DNA from: Hyphomicrobium_A sp963817485
GTDB lineage: Bacteria; Pseudomonadota; Alphaproteobacteria; Rhizobiales; Hyphomicrobiaceae
DNA: 64,000 bases
Direction of reading: 5' to 3'
Assembly (NCBI GenBank): GCA_963817485.1
Contig: CAWFOR010000009.1
Location: 1 to 64,000, forward strand
The notes beneath the pieces were generated by a model, which saw nothing but the letters and a program-made list of their open reading frames with translations, ran no database searches and had not been told where the DNA came from. Within the stretch, counting starts at the first letter, position 1; every line of letters starts with the position of its first letter. Below are positions 16,894-24,960 of this stretch, piece by piece. Position numbers and translations under genes: made by a program.

Positions 16894-18035
16894 GCGTCCG
16901 GAACGTCGGTCGGGGCGAGGCGGCGCTTCGTCTCCTCGGCCCAGGCCGCGAAGCGGCCCTCCGCGATCGCCGTGCGCATCGCCGCCATGAGCTGCTGATA
17001 GAAGGCCGTGTTCGCCCACGACAGCAGCATCGCCCCGAGATACTCGCCCGACCGCATGAGGTGATGCAGGTAGGCGCGCGAATAGTCGCGCGCGGCCGGG
17101 CAGTCGCTTTCCGGGTCGAGCGGGGCCGGATCGTCGGCGTGCCGGGCGTTGCGCAGGTTGACGGGCCCGCCCCACGTGTAGGCGAGGCCGTGGCGTCCGT
17201 TGCGCGTCGGCAGCACGCAGTCGAACATGTCGATGCCGCGGCGGACCGCCTCGATGAGGTCCTCCGGCGTGCCGACGCCCATGAGATAACGCGGCTTCTC
17301 CGCCGGCAGGATCGGCACCACACCGTCGAGCGTCGCCAGCATCAGCTCCTGCCCCTCGCCGACCGCGAGGCCGCCCACTGCGTAGCCGGGAAAATCCATG
17401 CCGACGAGCGCCTGCGCCGAGCGCCTCCGCAGCTCGGCGTCCGTGCCGCCCTGCACGATAGCAAACAGCGCCTGACCGGGCTTTGCCTGCCGCGCAAATG
17501 CGGTGCGCGCGCGCTCCGCCCAGCGCAGCGACAGCTCCATCGCCTCCTCCGCGCGGCCCCGCTCGGCCGGCAGCTCGATGCACTCGTCGAGCTGCATCTG
17601 GATGTCGGAGCCGAGCAGGCACTGGATCTCGACGGCGCGCTCGGGGGTGAGCATGTGGCGCGAGCCGTCGATGTGCGACTGGAAGCGCACGCCCTCCTCG
17701 GTCACCTTGCGGATCTTGCTGAGCGACATGACCTGGAAGCCGCCCGAGTCGGTGAGGATGGGGCCGTCCCAGCGCATGAAGCCGTGCAGGCCGCCGAGGC
17801 GCGCGATGCGCTCAGCGCCGGGGCGCAGCATGAGATGATAGGTGTTGGCGAGCACGATGTCGGCGCCGGCGGCGCGCACCTGCTCGGGGTAGAGCGCCTT
17901 GACGGTCGCCGCCGTGCCGACCGGCATGAACGCGGGCGTGCGGATGATCCCGCGCGGCGTCGCGATCTCGCCCAAGCGGGCGGCGCCGCTTTGCGCGATC
18001 AACCGGTAGCCGAACCTGGGCAGCGCTTCCTGCAT
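16890..18035 (-). CDS. tgt: queuine tRNA-ribosyltransferase (tRNA-guanine transglycosylase)
   Basis: Intact, 381 residues. Exchanges guanine-34 for preQ1 in GUN-anticodon tRNAs. TIM-barrel landmarks: RTPAFMPVGTAATVKAL, ADIVLANTYHLMLRPG, the catalytic-base Asp in ILTDSGGFQVMSLSKI, IVQGGTDAELRRRS, YLMGVGTPEDLIEAV and the nucleophile Asp in GIDMFDCVLPTRNGRHG. The C-terminal zinc region reads ESDCPAARDYSRAYLHHL, so two of the three Cys usual in E. coli-type enzymes are Ser/Ala here. Ends the minus-strand run behind queA, the next enzyme of the same pathway. Confidence 0.95.
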   Translation of the reverse strand: MQEALPRFGYRLIAQSGAARLGEIATPRGIIRTPAFMPVGTAATVKALYPEQVRAAGADIVLANTYHLMLRPGAERIARLGGLHGFMRWDGPILTDSGGFQVMSLSKIRKVTEEGVRFQSHIDGSRHMLTPERAVEIQCLLGSDIQMQLDECIELPAERGRAEEAMELSLRWAERARTAFARQAKPGQALFAIVQGGTDAELRRRSAQALVGMDFPGYAVGGLAVGEGQELMLATLDGVVPILPAEKPRYLMGVGTPEDLIEAVRRGIDMFDCVLPTRNGRHGLAYTWGGPVNLRNARHADDPAPLDPESDCPAARDYSRAYLHHLMRSGEYLGAMLLSWANTAFYQQLMAAMRTAIAEGRFAAWAEETKRRLAPTDVPDA

Positions 18036-18069
18036 TCCATCCTGCTTCGTCTCGAGCGAACGCCTTTAC

Positions 18070-18213
18070 ACCTCTCCCGGAGGGAGAGGTCGCGACACTG
18101 GCGCGAGCCGACAGTCGCGGGTGAGGGGTGTACGACTCTCACTCGAGCGCACGACCCCTCACCCGGCTGTCGCGCTTCGCGCGTCCAAGCCGACCTCTCC
18201 CCCTGGGAGAGGT
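18070..18213. repeat. composite palindromic element, copy 1
   Basis: Two terminal hairpins, acctctccc-gg-agggagaggt (18070-18090) and acctctcc-ccctg-ggagaggt (18193-18213), flank an inner inverted pair gtgaggggt (18121-18129) / acccctcac (about 18154-18163). It fills the gap between queA and tgt. Same layout as copy 2 inside queA. Confidence 0.75.
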
Positions 18214-18229
18214 TAAGTGAGATCGTCTC

Positions 18230-19429
18230 CTATCCCTTCTGTTGGGCCGAGAGGGAAACAGCAGACAGGCGTCGCCGTAGGAATAGAAGCGGTAGCCGCT
18301 GCCGAGCGCGTGCGCGTAGGCCGCCTTCATCACGTCGAGCCCGGAGAACGCCGCGACCAGCATGAACAGCGTCGAGCGCGGCAGGTGGAAGTTGGTCATG
18401 AGGGCATCGATGGCGCGGAAGCGATAGCCGGGCGTGATGAAGATGTCGGTCGGCCCGCGGAAAGGTTGTATCTCGCCCGCAGCCGCCGCGCTTTCGATGA
18501 GCCGCAGCGACGTGGTGCCGACGGCGACGAGACGCCCGCCGGCCGCGCGAGCGGCATTGAGCGCGGCTGCGGTGGCGCCCGTCACCTCGCCCCACTCGGC
18601 GTGCATCTTGTGCGCGCCCGTGTCCTCAGCCTTCACGGGAAGGAACGTGCCGGCGCCGACGTGCAGCGTCACGAAGTGGCGCGAGATGCCGCGCGCGTCC
18701 AGCGCCGCCATCAGCTCGGGCGTGAAGTGCAGCCCCGCGGTCGGCGCGGCCACGGCGCCATCGTGCGCGGCGTAGATGGTCTGGTAGTCGCGGCGGTCGG
18801 CGTCGTCCGGCGCGCGGCGCCCGGCGATGTACGGCGGCAGCGGCATGCGCCCGACGCCGGCGATGGCGGCGTCGAGATCGGCGCCGGCGAGATCGAAGGC
18901 GAGGACAACCTCGCCGTCCTCGCCGCGCTCCGCGACGGTCGCGTCGAGCGCGCCCGCGAGGCACATGCTCTCGTCGTGGCCGAAGTGCAGGCGGTCGCCC
19001 TCCTTGAGGCGCTTGGCCGGCCGCGCCAGCGTCGCGCCAGCGGCTCTGATCCAGCCGCTCGATAAGAGTGACGGAGATATGCGCCTCGAGCTCGCCGCGC
19101 CGGCGCACACCCTCGAGCGCGGCCGGAATGACGCGCGTGTCGTTGAAGATCAGCGCGTCGCCGCGCGCAAGAGCTGCGGCAGCTCGCGCACGATGCGGTC
19201 TTCTAAAATTCCCTCTCCCCATGCCACTTCCGGCATGGGGAGAGGGTTTGGGTGAGGGGCAGAGGCTTGCGATGGCGATTGCGGCTGCCCCTCACCCCTG
19301 CCCTCTCCCCGCTCGCGGGGAGAGGGGAGCCGGCCGCACCACGAGCAGGCGCGCGGCGTCGCGTGGGCTCGCGGGATGCAGCGCGATCCGGTCCTCGGAC
19401 AGCTCGAAATCAAACTGGTCCGTGCGCAT
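18230..19429 (-). CDS. queA: S-adenosylmethionine:tRNA ribosyltransferase-isomerase, with inserted palindromic element and frameshifts
   Basis: ATG 19429 shares one base with the upstream stop (TGATG). Start MRTDQFDFELSEDRIALHPA, then ARLLVVRP, is canonical QueA, which makes epoxyqueuosine from preQ1-tRNA using the ribosyl group of SAM. A palindromic element (19211-19326) is then inserted, after which ILEDRIVRELPQLLRA resumes. Slips follow near 19327, 19158 and 19045. The rest is clear: LIFNDTRVIPAALEGVRRR, ARPAKRLKEGDRLHFG, APTAGLHFTPELMAALDARG, MTNFHLPRSTLFMLVAAFSG, YRFYSYGDACLLFP. The C-terminus is ambiguous: stop at 18230 after one slip, or read-through to 18139 into the neighbouring repeat. 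Confidence 0.88.
19211..19326. repeat. composite palindromic element, copy 2, inside queA
   Basis: Hairpins 19211-19246 (ccctctcccc ... ggggagaggg around atgcc-acttcc-ggcat) and 19301-19326 (ccctctcccc-gctcgc-ggggagaggg) flank gtgaggggc / gcccctcac. On the coding strand one frame is open through the whole element, reading SPRERGEGRGEGQ and HPNPLPMPEVAWGEG and running into EDRIVREL of QueA. Confidence 0.8.
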
Positions 19430-19878
19430 CAGTAGACGCGGATCATCAGCGCCCCGATTACCAAAAGGACTGCGCCGGCCACCCGCCCCAGCGTCAGCTC
19501 CCGCACCGCGAGATCGAAGTACCCCAGCCGGTCGAGCATCAATCCCGCCAGCAATTGCCCGCTCACGATAAATGCCATGGTCGACGCAACGCCGAGCTTG
19601 GGGGTTAGGACCAGCGCGCACGTCACGAAGATCGCGCCGAGGCAGCCGCCGGCGAAGAGCATCCATGGCGGCGGCGCCCGCCACGCGATGGAGATGCCTT
19701 GGGCCTGGACGGTTGCGAGCGTGACGACCGTGAGCACCAGGGTACCGGCGACGAACGAAACCGCCGCGGCGGCGATGGGCGAGCCGAGGGCGCGCGCGAG
19801 CTGCGCGTTGATGGGTCCCTGCAGCGCGATCACCGTGCCGGACAATATGCCGAGCAGCGACCAAACCAGTCCCATCAT
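19429..19878 (-). CDS. DMT-superfamily transporter (DUF606/YdcZ type)
   Basis: 149 residues with five predicted helices: GLVWSLLGILSGTVIALQGP, INAQLARALGSPIAAAAVSF, VAGTLVLTVVTLATV, WMLFAGGCLGAIFVTCALVL and a final GRVAGAVLLVIGALMI. Q-G-x-x-N-A-x-L near the start and the single-repeat length fit the DUF606 half-size transporters. Its stop overlaps the queA start, so the two are likely translated together. Substrate unknown. Confidence 0.8.
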   Translation of the reverse strand: MMGLVWSLLGILSGTVIALQGPINAQLARALGSPIAAAAVSFVAGTLVLTVVTLATVQAQGISIAWRAPPPWMLFAGGCLGAIFVTCALVLTPKLGVASTMAFIVSGQLLAGLMLDRLGYFDLAVRELTLGRVAGAVLLVIGALMIRVY

Positions 19879-19921
19879 CGCGATACTCTCTCCTTTGCGG
19901 GCCGCGAGCGTCCGTGCAGCG

Positions 19922-20299
19922 TCAGCCGCGTTGAGCGAAAACTTCCCATATGCCGGCCGCCGCCAGGATGAGCCAGCCGACGATCATGGTGGAGCCGCCA
20001 ATCGGCGCCGCCATGGGAAACAGACGATGGCCGAGCAGCGTGCGCGCGGTGATGTCACCCGAGAAGAGCGAGACCCCGACGAGCAGGATCAGCGCGGCAA
20101 CCAAGAAGCCGCCCGGATGCGCGGCGCGTGACGCGAGCGCGGCGACCGCCAGCGCGGCGGCAGCGTGCATGAGGAGGAAATGCGCCGGCGGCGTCAGCGC
20201 GGCGTAGCCCTCGCCGTGCGCACCCATCGCCGCGAGCGCCACGCCGGCAGCGCCGGCGAGGCCCGCATAGATCACGATCGCCGCAACTGCCTGCGTCAT
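19922..20299 (-). CDS. DUF423 family small membrane protein
   Basis: 125 residues, four helices: AIVIYAGLAGAAGVALAAMG, AHFLLMHAAAALAVAALASR, GGFLVAALILLVGVSLFSGD, MAAPIGGSTMIVGWLILAAA. G-A-H-G near residue 28, F-S-G-D and P-x-G-G in the last helix fit the DUF423 (YgdD) pattern. Function unknown. Same-strand neighbour of the cyclophilin genes. Confidence 0.8.
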   Translation of the reverse strand: MTQAVAAIVIYAGLAGAAGVALAAMGAHGEGYAALTPPAHFLLMHAAAALAVAALASRAAHPGGFLVAALILLVGVSLFSGDITARTLLGHRLFPMAAPIGGSTMIVGWLILAAAGIWEVFAQRG

Positions 20300-20317
20300 C
20301 GGCTCGCTCCTTACTTG

Positions 20318-20794
20318 TTACTTGGCGTCGGCCGCGACCTTCATGGAGACGATCGTGTCGGGATCCTTCACCGGCTCGCCGCGCTTGATCTTGTCCACGT
20401 TCTCCATGCCCTCGATCACCTTGCCCCACACCGTGTACTTCTTGTCGAGGAAGGTCGCGTCGTCGAACACGATGAAGAACTGGCTGTTGGCGCTGTCGGG
20501 GCTCTGCGAGCGCGCCATCGAGCACACGCCGCGCACGTGCGGCTCGGCGTTGAACTCGGCCTTGAGGTTTGGATATTTCGAGCCGCCGGTGCCGGTGCCG
20601 TGCGGGCAGCCGGTCTGCGCCATGAAGCCTTCGATCACGCGGTGGAACGGGCGCCCGTTGTAGAAGCCCTCGCGCGCGAGCTGCTTGATGCGCTCCACGT
20701 GCCCGGGCGCGAGATCGGGGCGCAGCGCGATGACGACGCGGCCCTTCGTGGTTTCGAGGATGAGGGTGTTCTCGGGGTCGGTGGCTGCGGCCAT
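20318..20794 (-). CDS. cyclophilin-type peptidyl-prolyl cis-trans isomerase, cytoplasmic
   Basis: 158 residues without signal peptide. Landmarks: LETTKGRVVIALRPDLAP, HVERIKQLAREGFYNGRPFH, RVIEGFMAQTGCPHGTGTGG, VCSMARSQSPDSANSQFFIV and YTVWGKVIEGMENVDKIKRG. The active-site Arg (F-H-R-V-I) and the F-M-A-Q-T, S-Q-F-F-I stretches are present. Likely protein folding in the cytoplasm. Paired with a secreted paralogue at 21259-21798, as is usual beside coaD in Hyphomicrobiales. Confidence 0.92.
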   Translation of the reverse strand: MAAATDPENTLILETTKGRVVIALRPDLAPGHVERIKQLAREGFYNGRPFHRVIEGFMAQTGCPHGTGTGGSKYPNLKAEFNAEPHVRGVCSMARSQSPDSANSQFFIVFDDATFLDKKYTVWGKVIEGMENVDKIKRGEPVKDPDTIVSMKVAADAK

Positions 20795-20842
20795 GCTGGT
20801 CTCCTTGGGGATTGGTCTAGGGGGTTGGGTTGGGTTCTGTTC

Positions 20843-21214
20843 TCAGCTCTTCTGCGATTGACGGATGTGCCAGCACACGCCGGCGGGATCGACGATGTTG
20901 ACCTCGCGGCCCCAGGGGAACTCGGTCGGGGCCTTGAGGCGCACGCCGGCGAACCGGCGCTCGAGGTCCTTTGCTTCGATCTCCGACCAGTAGCCGTCGA
21001 GATCGTCGACCTCGAGGGTCAGCATCTGGTTCTTCTGCCAGTCCGGCACCTCGATCGACTGCAGAAAGAACAACGCTTTGCCGTAACGCAAGCCGGCGAG
21101 GCCGTCGTGCCTCCAGAGCGTCTCGAACCCCAGCTCGGCGAAGAAGGCGAGCGCGGTGTCGAAATCGGCGCCCGCGGGCACGAACGGATAGAGCGCGGTC
21201 GCCTGCGCCTTCAT
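20843..21214 (-). CDS. VOC (glyoxalase/bleomycin-resistance) family protein
   Basis: 123 residues with the beta-alpha-beta-beta-beta repeat of the vicinal-oxygen-chelate fold: LYPFVPAGADFDTALAFFAE, LGFETLWRHDGLAGLRYGKA, MLTLEVDDLDGYWSEIEAKD, ending EVNIVDPAGVCWHIRQS. The D-P-x-G-x-x-W end fits bleomycin-resistance-like binding proteins. Substrate cannot be inferred. It sits between the two cyclophilin genes. Confidence 0.75.
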   Translation of the reverse strand: MKAQATALYPFVPAGADFDTALAFFAELGFETLWRHDGLAGLRYGKALFFLQSIEVPDWQKNQMLTLEVDDLDGYWSEIEAKDLERRFAGVRLKAPTEFPWGREVNIVDPAGVCWHIRQSQKS

Positions 21215-21258
21215 GCCCGACCTCGCTCCTTACGCGTATGCCTGCGGGCCACGGCGCG

Positions 21259-21798
21259 TCACTTCTGCAGATAGACCTTCTTCATGGTGTCGGGAATCGG
21301 CGGCGGCTCGCCGGGCGCGATCTTGTCGACGTTGTCCATGCCGTCGACGACTTGCCCCCACACCGTGTACTGGCCGTTGAGCCCGGAGCAGCCGGTATCG
21401 GTGTAGCAGATGAAGAACTGGCTGTTGGCGCTGTTGGGGTCCTGCGTGCGCGCCGCGCCCACGCTGCCGCGCTTATAGGGCTCCTGCGAGAACTCGGCCG
21501 GCAGGTCCGGATAGTTGGAGCCGCCCTCGCCCGTGCCCTTGGGGTCGCCCGTCTGCGCCATGAAACCCGGGATCACGCGGTGGAATTTCAAACCGTCGTA
21601 GAAACCCTCCTTGGCGAGCTGCTTGACGCGCTCGACGTGCTTTGGCGCGAGGTCGGGCCGCAGCTTGATGACCACGTTGCCCGTCTTGGTCTCGATGACG
21701 AGCGTGTCGCCGTCGCTGGCTGAGGCTTTCTTCTGATCCGAGCAGGCGGCACCCGAGATCACGCAGAACGCCAGAACGAGGCAGGTCAACGAGCGCAT
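21259..21798 (-). CDS. cyclophilin-type peptidyl-prolyl cis-trans isomerase, exported
   Basis: 179 residues. N-terminal signal MRSLTCLVLAFCVISGAACS; the Cys at 19 could make it a lipoprotein, though the lipobox is weak. Isomerase core: IETKTGNVVIKLRPDLAPKH, LKFHRVIPGFMAQTGDPKGT, GAARTQDPNSANSQFFICYT and YTVWGQVVDGMDNVDKIAPG. Acts on periplasmic clients. Immediately downstream of coaD on the same strand. Confidence 0.92.
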   Translation of the reverse strand: MRSLTCLVLAFCVISGAACSDQKKASASDGDTLVIETKTGNVVIKLRPDLAPKHVERVKQLAKEGFYDGLKFHRVIPGFMAQTGDPKGTGEGGSNYPDLPAEFSQEPYKRGSVGAARTQDPNSANSQFFICYTDTGCSGLNGQYTVWGQVVDGMDNVDKIAPGEPPPIPDTMKKVYLQK

Positions 21799-21933
21799 GG
21801 CGGTCCATCCCCTTGTCGTTGTTCTTGGAGAGCCAGCGGCGCAGCCGCCCCGGCAAGGCGCCCTTCTTATCGCTCCTGACGGGCTTCCTGCAACTTGCGA
21901 GCAACTTGCGTGAGGTTTTCGCTTGCGTGCGCG

Positions 21934-22437
21934 CTACTTGCGCGGCTTGGCCTTCGCCTTCAGGCGCTGCGACACCGCGGGCGAGACGAAGGTCGAGGCG
22001 TCGCCGCCCATGAGCGCGATCTGGCGCACGAGGTTTGCCGCGATGTGGCGGACCTTCGGCGAGGCGGCGACGAACACGGTCTGGATGGCCGGCGCCATCG
22101 CGCCGTTCATGCCGGCCATCTGCATCTCGTAGTCGAAGTCGGTGCCATCGCGCAGGCCGCGGAAGATGACCGCCGCCTTGTGCTCGGCGGCGGCATCGAC
22201 GGCGAGGTTGGCGAAGGTGACGATGTCGATCTCGGTGCCGGTTGCACGCGCGATCTCCTTCGTCTCGCCCTTCAGCATGTCGATGCGCTCGGGGGCGGTG
22301 AACAGCGGCGCCTTCTCCGGATGCACGCCGACGCCGATGACGAGCTTGTCGACGAGCCGGCACGCCCGCTCGATGACGTCGGTGTGCCCGAGCGTCACGG
22401 GGTCGAAGGTACCGGGGTAGAAGCCGATGCGTTTCAT
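21934..22437 (-). CDS. coaD: phosphopantetheine adenylyltransferase
   Basis: Makes dephospho-CoA from 4'-phosphopantetheine and ATP, the fourth step of CoA synthesis. Start chosen at ATG 22437 so that the protein opens MKRIGFYPGTFDPVTLGHTD with the nucleotide-binding T-F-D-P-x-x-x-G-H motif; an ATG 12 bp upstream is possible. Later features: ERIDMLKGE, AAVIFRGLRDGTDFDYEMQM, and VAASPKVRHIAANLVRQIA in place of the usual S-S-T-x-x-R. Normal length (about 167). Confidence 0.93.
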   Translation of the reverse strand: MKRIGFYPGTFDPVTLGHTDVIERACRLVDKLVIGVGVHPEKAPLFTAPERIDMLKGETKEIARATGTEIDIVTFANLAVDAAAEHKAAVIFRGLRDGTDFDYEMQMAGMNGAMAPAIQTVFVAASPKVRHIAANLVRQIALMGGDASTFVSPAVSQRLKAKAKPRK

Positions 22438-22496
22438 GGGGCCGGGCACGCCGATTGCGAAGCCCGACCGTCTTAGCCTGCGCTTGCGGCCGGGGA

Positions 22497-22529
22497 CAAC
22501 GTCCTATCGCATCGGCGTAAACAAAAAAG
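22497..22529. repeat. 33-bp direct repeat, left copy
   Basis: caacgtcctat-c-gcatcggcgtaaacaaaaaag, identical to 23888-23920 except one base. The two copies flank the FtsX-type permease gene 1.39 kb apart. Confidence 0.85.
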
Positions 22530-22589
22530 CGCGGGCCTGTCGGGCTCCGCCTAAGGGCCGCTATTGGCAGCGGACACGATAATTCTCGT

Positions 22590-23864
22590 TCATCGCATGA
22601 GCACGCTTGCGGGATCGACGCGCAAGACCTTCAGCACGGCGATGACGGCCGAAAAGGCGCCGATAGCCAACGAAACAATCAGCATGGCCAGAAATAGCGC
22701 GGGCGGGACAACCATGGGCAGCGCGGTCTCCTGGCTCATGTGAGCGACGAGCGCGACGCAAAGCGCGCCGAGAGCAAACCCGGCGACGGAAATCATCGAG
22801 GCCTGCGCCACGATAATCCGATAGACGTAGCGCGCCGAGGAGCCAAGCATGCGCAGGACGGCAAACTCTTTGATGTGATCGAGGGTGGCGGAATAGAGCG
22901 TCTGCGCCTCTATCACCACCCCGATCACGACGCCGAGAATGGTGCCGAGAATCAACGCCAGGCCAACCCCTGTCCGAAAGAGCCAATGCCGGATGCTGCG
23001 CTGACGGAACTCGGCGGTGGTGAGCACCTCCATGTCCGGCAGGCGCGCCGCGATATCCTTTCGAACCTGCTCCACGTCGGCCTGCGGGGCGGTCTTGATC
23101 AAAAGGAACGTGCTCTTGTCGTCCGGGACGCCGAAGAACTCGCGTGCCCGGGAGTTTGTCGTGAACACGTAGGGCGCCTGGGTGAATGACCGTATGCCCT
23201 CGGTGAGGGCCTTGACGCGAAGAGAATGGGATTGGGGCCCGAAATCGATCCCGGCGCGCGACCCGATGCCTGCGACGCCGAGCTCGTCGAGATAGCTGCG
23301 ATCTATGCCGACGCCCTTGTAGCTCTTTATTTCGGTCCAATCGCCGCCGTGAAGATTCCACGGTGCGAGGCCCCCATCTTCGGCGTCAGATCCAACCACG
23401 ACGACGTGTGTAATGCCGCCGTCCGGCCGGTCCCAGTCCGCAAAGGAAACGACCAGGGGCACGACGCGCTCAACTCCGGGCGTCGCCAGCGCCTGCTGAC
23501 GTTCGTGGTCTCCCAACAGGGGAAACGAATCTTCGATGCTTTGCGTGCCGAAGGGGACAATCCACACCTGCGCGGCAGTGTGGTCGATCATGTCGGTGAT
23601 TATCTTGCGAACGCCCAGGTAGAGACCAAGCTGCACGCCGACCAGGACGACTGCAAAAGTGAGGCCCGCCAGCGTTGCGGCAAGCCGGGTCTTGTCGTGC
23701 ACGAGGTTGCGAAATGCGAGGATGAAGGGCACAGGCGCCTTGGCAAAAATTCGCCCCGGGCGCCCGATAAGCACGCGGGCGCGACGGCATCTACGTCCGA
23801 GCACTCGCCTAGAGTAGCTCCGCATGGTGCTCAGTCTCATAGGTGCGCTACGTAATGGCACCAC
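22590..23864 (-). CDS. FtsX-like ABC transporter permease (DevC type)
   Basis: 424 residues as the longest frame; the first 40 basic residues may be over-extended, and the gene proper starts near PVPFILAFRNLVHDKTRLAA. Topology: one helix (TLAGLTFAVVLVGVQLGLYL), a large periplasmic MacB-like domain, then three C-terminal helices (GVGLALILGTILGVVIGVVI, FALGALCVALVAHM, FLAMLIVSLAIGAFSAVIAV), with EFAVLRMLGSSARYVYRIIV as the FtsX-fold coupling segment. DevC proteins work with DevA ATPase and DevB adaptor; neither is nearby. The gene is bracketed by a 33-bp direct repeat, suggesting insertion. Confidence 0.8.
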   Translation of the reverse strand: MVPLRSAPMRLSTMRSYSRRVLGRRCRRARVLIGRPGRIFAKAPVPFILAFRNLVHDKTRLAATLAGLTFAVVLVGVQLGLYLGVRKIITDMIDHTAAQVWIVPFGTQSIEDSFPLLGDHERQQALATPGVERVVPLVVSFADWDRPDGGITHVVVVGSDAEDGGLAPWNLHGGDWTEIKSYKGVGIDRSYLDELGVAGIGSRAGIDFGPQSHSLRVKALTEGIRSFTQAPYVFTTNSRAREFFGVPDDKSTFLLIKTAPQADVEQVRKDIAARLPDMEVLTTAEFRQRSIRHWLFRTGVGLALILGTILGVVIGVVIEAQTLYSATLDHIKEFAVLRMLGSSARYVYRIIVAQASMISVAGFALGALCVALVAHMSQETALPMVVPPALFLAMLIVSLAIGAFSAVIAVLKVLRVDPASVLMR

Positions 23865-23887
23865 TGCCGGCGGCCAAGACGTTGTAG

Positions 23888-23920
23888 CAACGTCCTATAG
23901 CATCGGCGTAAACAAAAAAG
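23888..23920. repeat. 33-bp direct repeat, right copy
   Basis: caacgtcctat-a-gcatcggcgtaaacaaaaaag. The A-run at its end forms the T-tail of the ompW terminator on the minus strand, so this copy is probably the original and the one at 22497 the duplicate. Confidence 0.85.
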
Positions 23921-23942
23921 GCCCGGCAGCGAGCCGGGCCTT
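23914..23942 (-). terminator. rho-independent terminator of the OmpW-like gene
   Basis: Minus strand: AAGGCCCGGC, loop tcgct, GCCGGGCCTT, followed by a further T-run. Lies 23 bp after the stop of the OmpW-like gene. Confidence 0.85.
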
Positions 23943-23965
23943 CCTGTCGTCGCACAGAGGTTTCT

Positions 23966-24694
23966 TTATTTCAGCGCAACCGGCGCGGAGCGGCGGCCGA
24001 GGAGATCCTCGATGTTGAAGCGATAGCCGACGCCGGCGCTCACAATCCACGGATCGAGGTCGAACTTGCCGGCCACGGGTGCGCCCGCGACGACGGGAGA
24101 ACCACTGATGGTCCACGACGTGCTGAGCCAAGTCTTCTTCACGTCGGCGTTGAGATACCAGCCGCTACCCAGCTCCATGTCGACGCCCGCCTGCAGCGTG
24201 AAACCGACAGCGTCGTCGATATGCATGGTGCCGCCGAGATCGTTGGAATTCGTGTCGAAGAAGTTGATGTACTGGAAGCCGACGCCGGCATAGGGCTTGA
24301 AGCCGTGCATGGGGTCGAAGTGGTACTGCAGGGTGACGGCCGGCGGGAAGATCCAGGTGTCACCGACATTCCTCACTCCAGCCGCAGCGAGAGCTCCCTT
24401 GCCGTCGATTTGGGGCTTGGCAAAGCAGCAGAACAGCTCGAGCGCCCAGTTCTTGTTAACGAAGTACGACAGCGTCAGCGCGGGGATGAGCTCGTCATTC
24501 ACCTTGTAGGAGCCTGACGGAAAGGTAGGGGCTCCGCCGACATTGATGCCACCCGCACTCGTATCGGGCAGCACTCCGGTGGCAAGCACCCGCACCATGA
24601 AGTCGCCGTTGTTATCGCCCGCCTGCGCGGGAAGGGCTGCGGCCGCACCGGCCAGCAGCGCCAAGGTACCGATAAGAAGTCTGATCTGCTTCAT
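23966..24694 (-). CDS. ompW: OmpW-family outer membrane protein
   Basis: 242 residues. Signal peptide MKQIRLLIGTLALLAGAAAA then LPAQA. The mature protein has MVRVLATGVLPDTSAGGIN, ELIPALTLSYFVNKNWALEL, TWIFPPAVTLQYHFDPMHGF, KPYAGVGFQYINFF and WIVSAGVGYRFNI, the OmpW eight-strand barrel pattern (L-x-x-x-Y-F, P-P-x-x-x-L-Q-Y-H-F, Y-x-G-x-G, final G-Y-R-F). OmpW proteins pass small hydrophobic molecules and in several bacteria are induced by anaerobiosis through FNR. Two FNR-type boxes lie upstream. Confidence 0.88.
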   Translation of the reverse strand: MKQIRLLIGTLALLAGAAAALPAQAGDNNGDFMVRVLATGVLPDTSAGGINVGGAPTFPSGSYKVNDELIPALTLSYFVNKNWALELFCCFAKPQIDGKGALAAAGVRNVGDTWIFPPAVTLQYHFDPMHGFKPYAGVGFQYINFFDTNSNDLGGTMHIDDAVGFTLQAGVDMELGSGWYLNADVKKTWLSTSWTISGSPVVAGAPVAGKFDLDPWIVSAGVGYRFNIEDLLGRRSAPVALK

Positions 24695-24877
24695 CGCAAG
24701 CCCCGTTTCCGGCCGAACACCGCGCGGACGTCCCTAGCGTCCAAGCGGCTGACCACATCGGAGTTCACCTTTTTCGCGAATCGCGCCGTTGCCGAGCGAT
24801 TGCTGCGTCCTCCAGCTGATGCAGGTCAGGCTGCGGCGCATCCTGGCGCTCGTGTTGCGACAGCGACACGCAAATTG

Positions 24878-24891
24878 TTGATGCAGATCAA
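24878..24891. promoter_or_regulatory. FNR/FixK box
   Basis: TTGATGCAGATCAA, a perfect TTGAT-N4-ATCAA palindrome. It lies 184 bp before the ompW start and 124 bp before the crp/fnr start, between the two divergent genes. Confidence 0.8.
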
Positions 24892-24960
24892 ACATTAGGC
24901 ATGAGAGCCGGCGACGGGCGCTCCCCCCGGGCGACCTCATCGTCGCACGCGTGGGGACTA

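Noticed and set aside
15954..18365. Very long plus-strand open frame (about 800 codons) across the DMT gene and antisense to tgt
   Set aside because: It is an Arg/Ala/His-rich shadow of tgt and of the palindromic element; tgt on the other strand is complete with all catalytic motifs.
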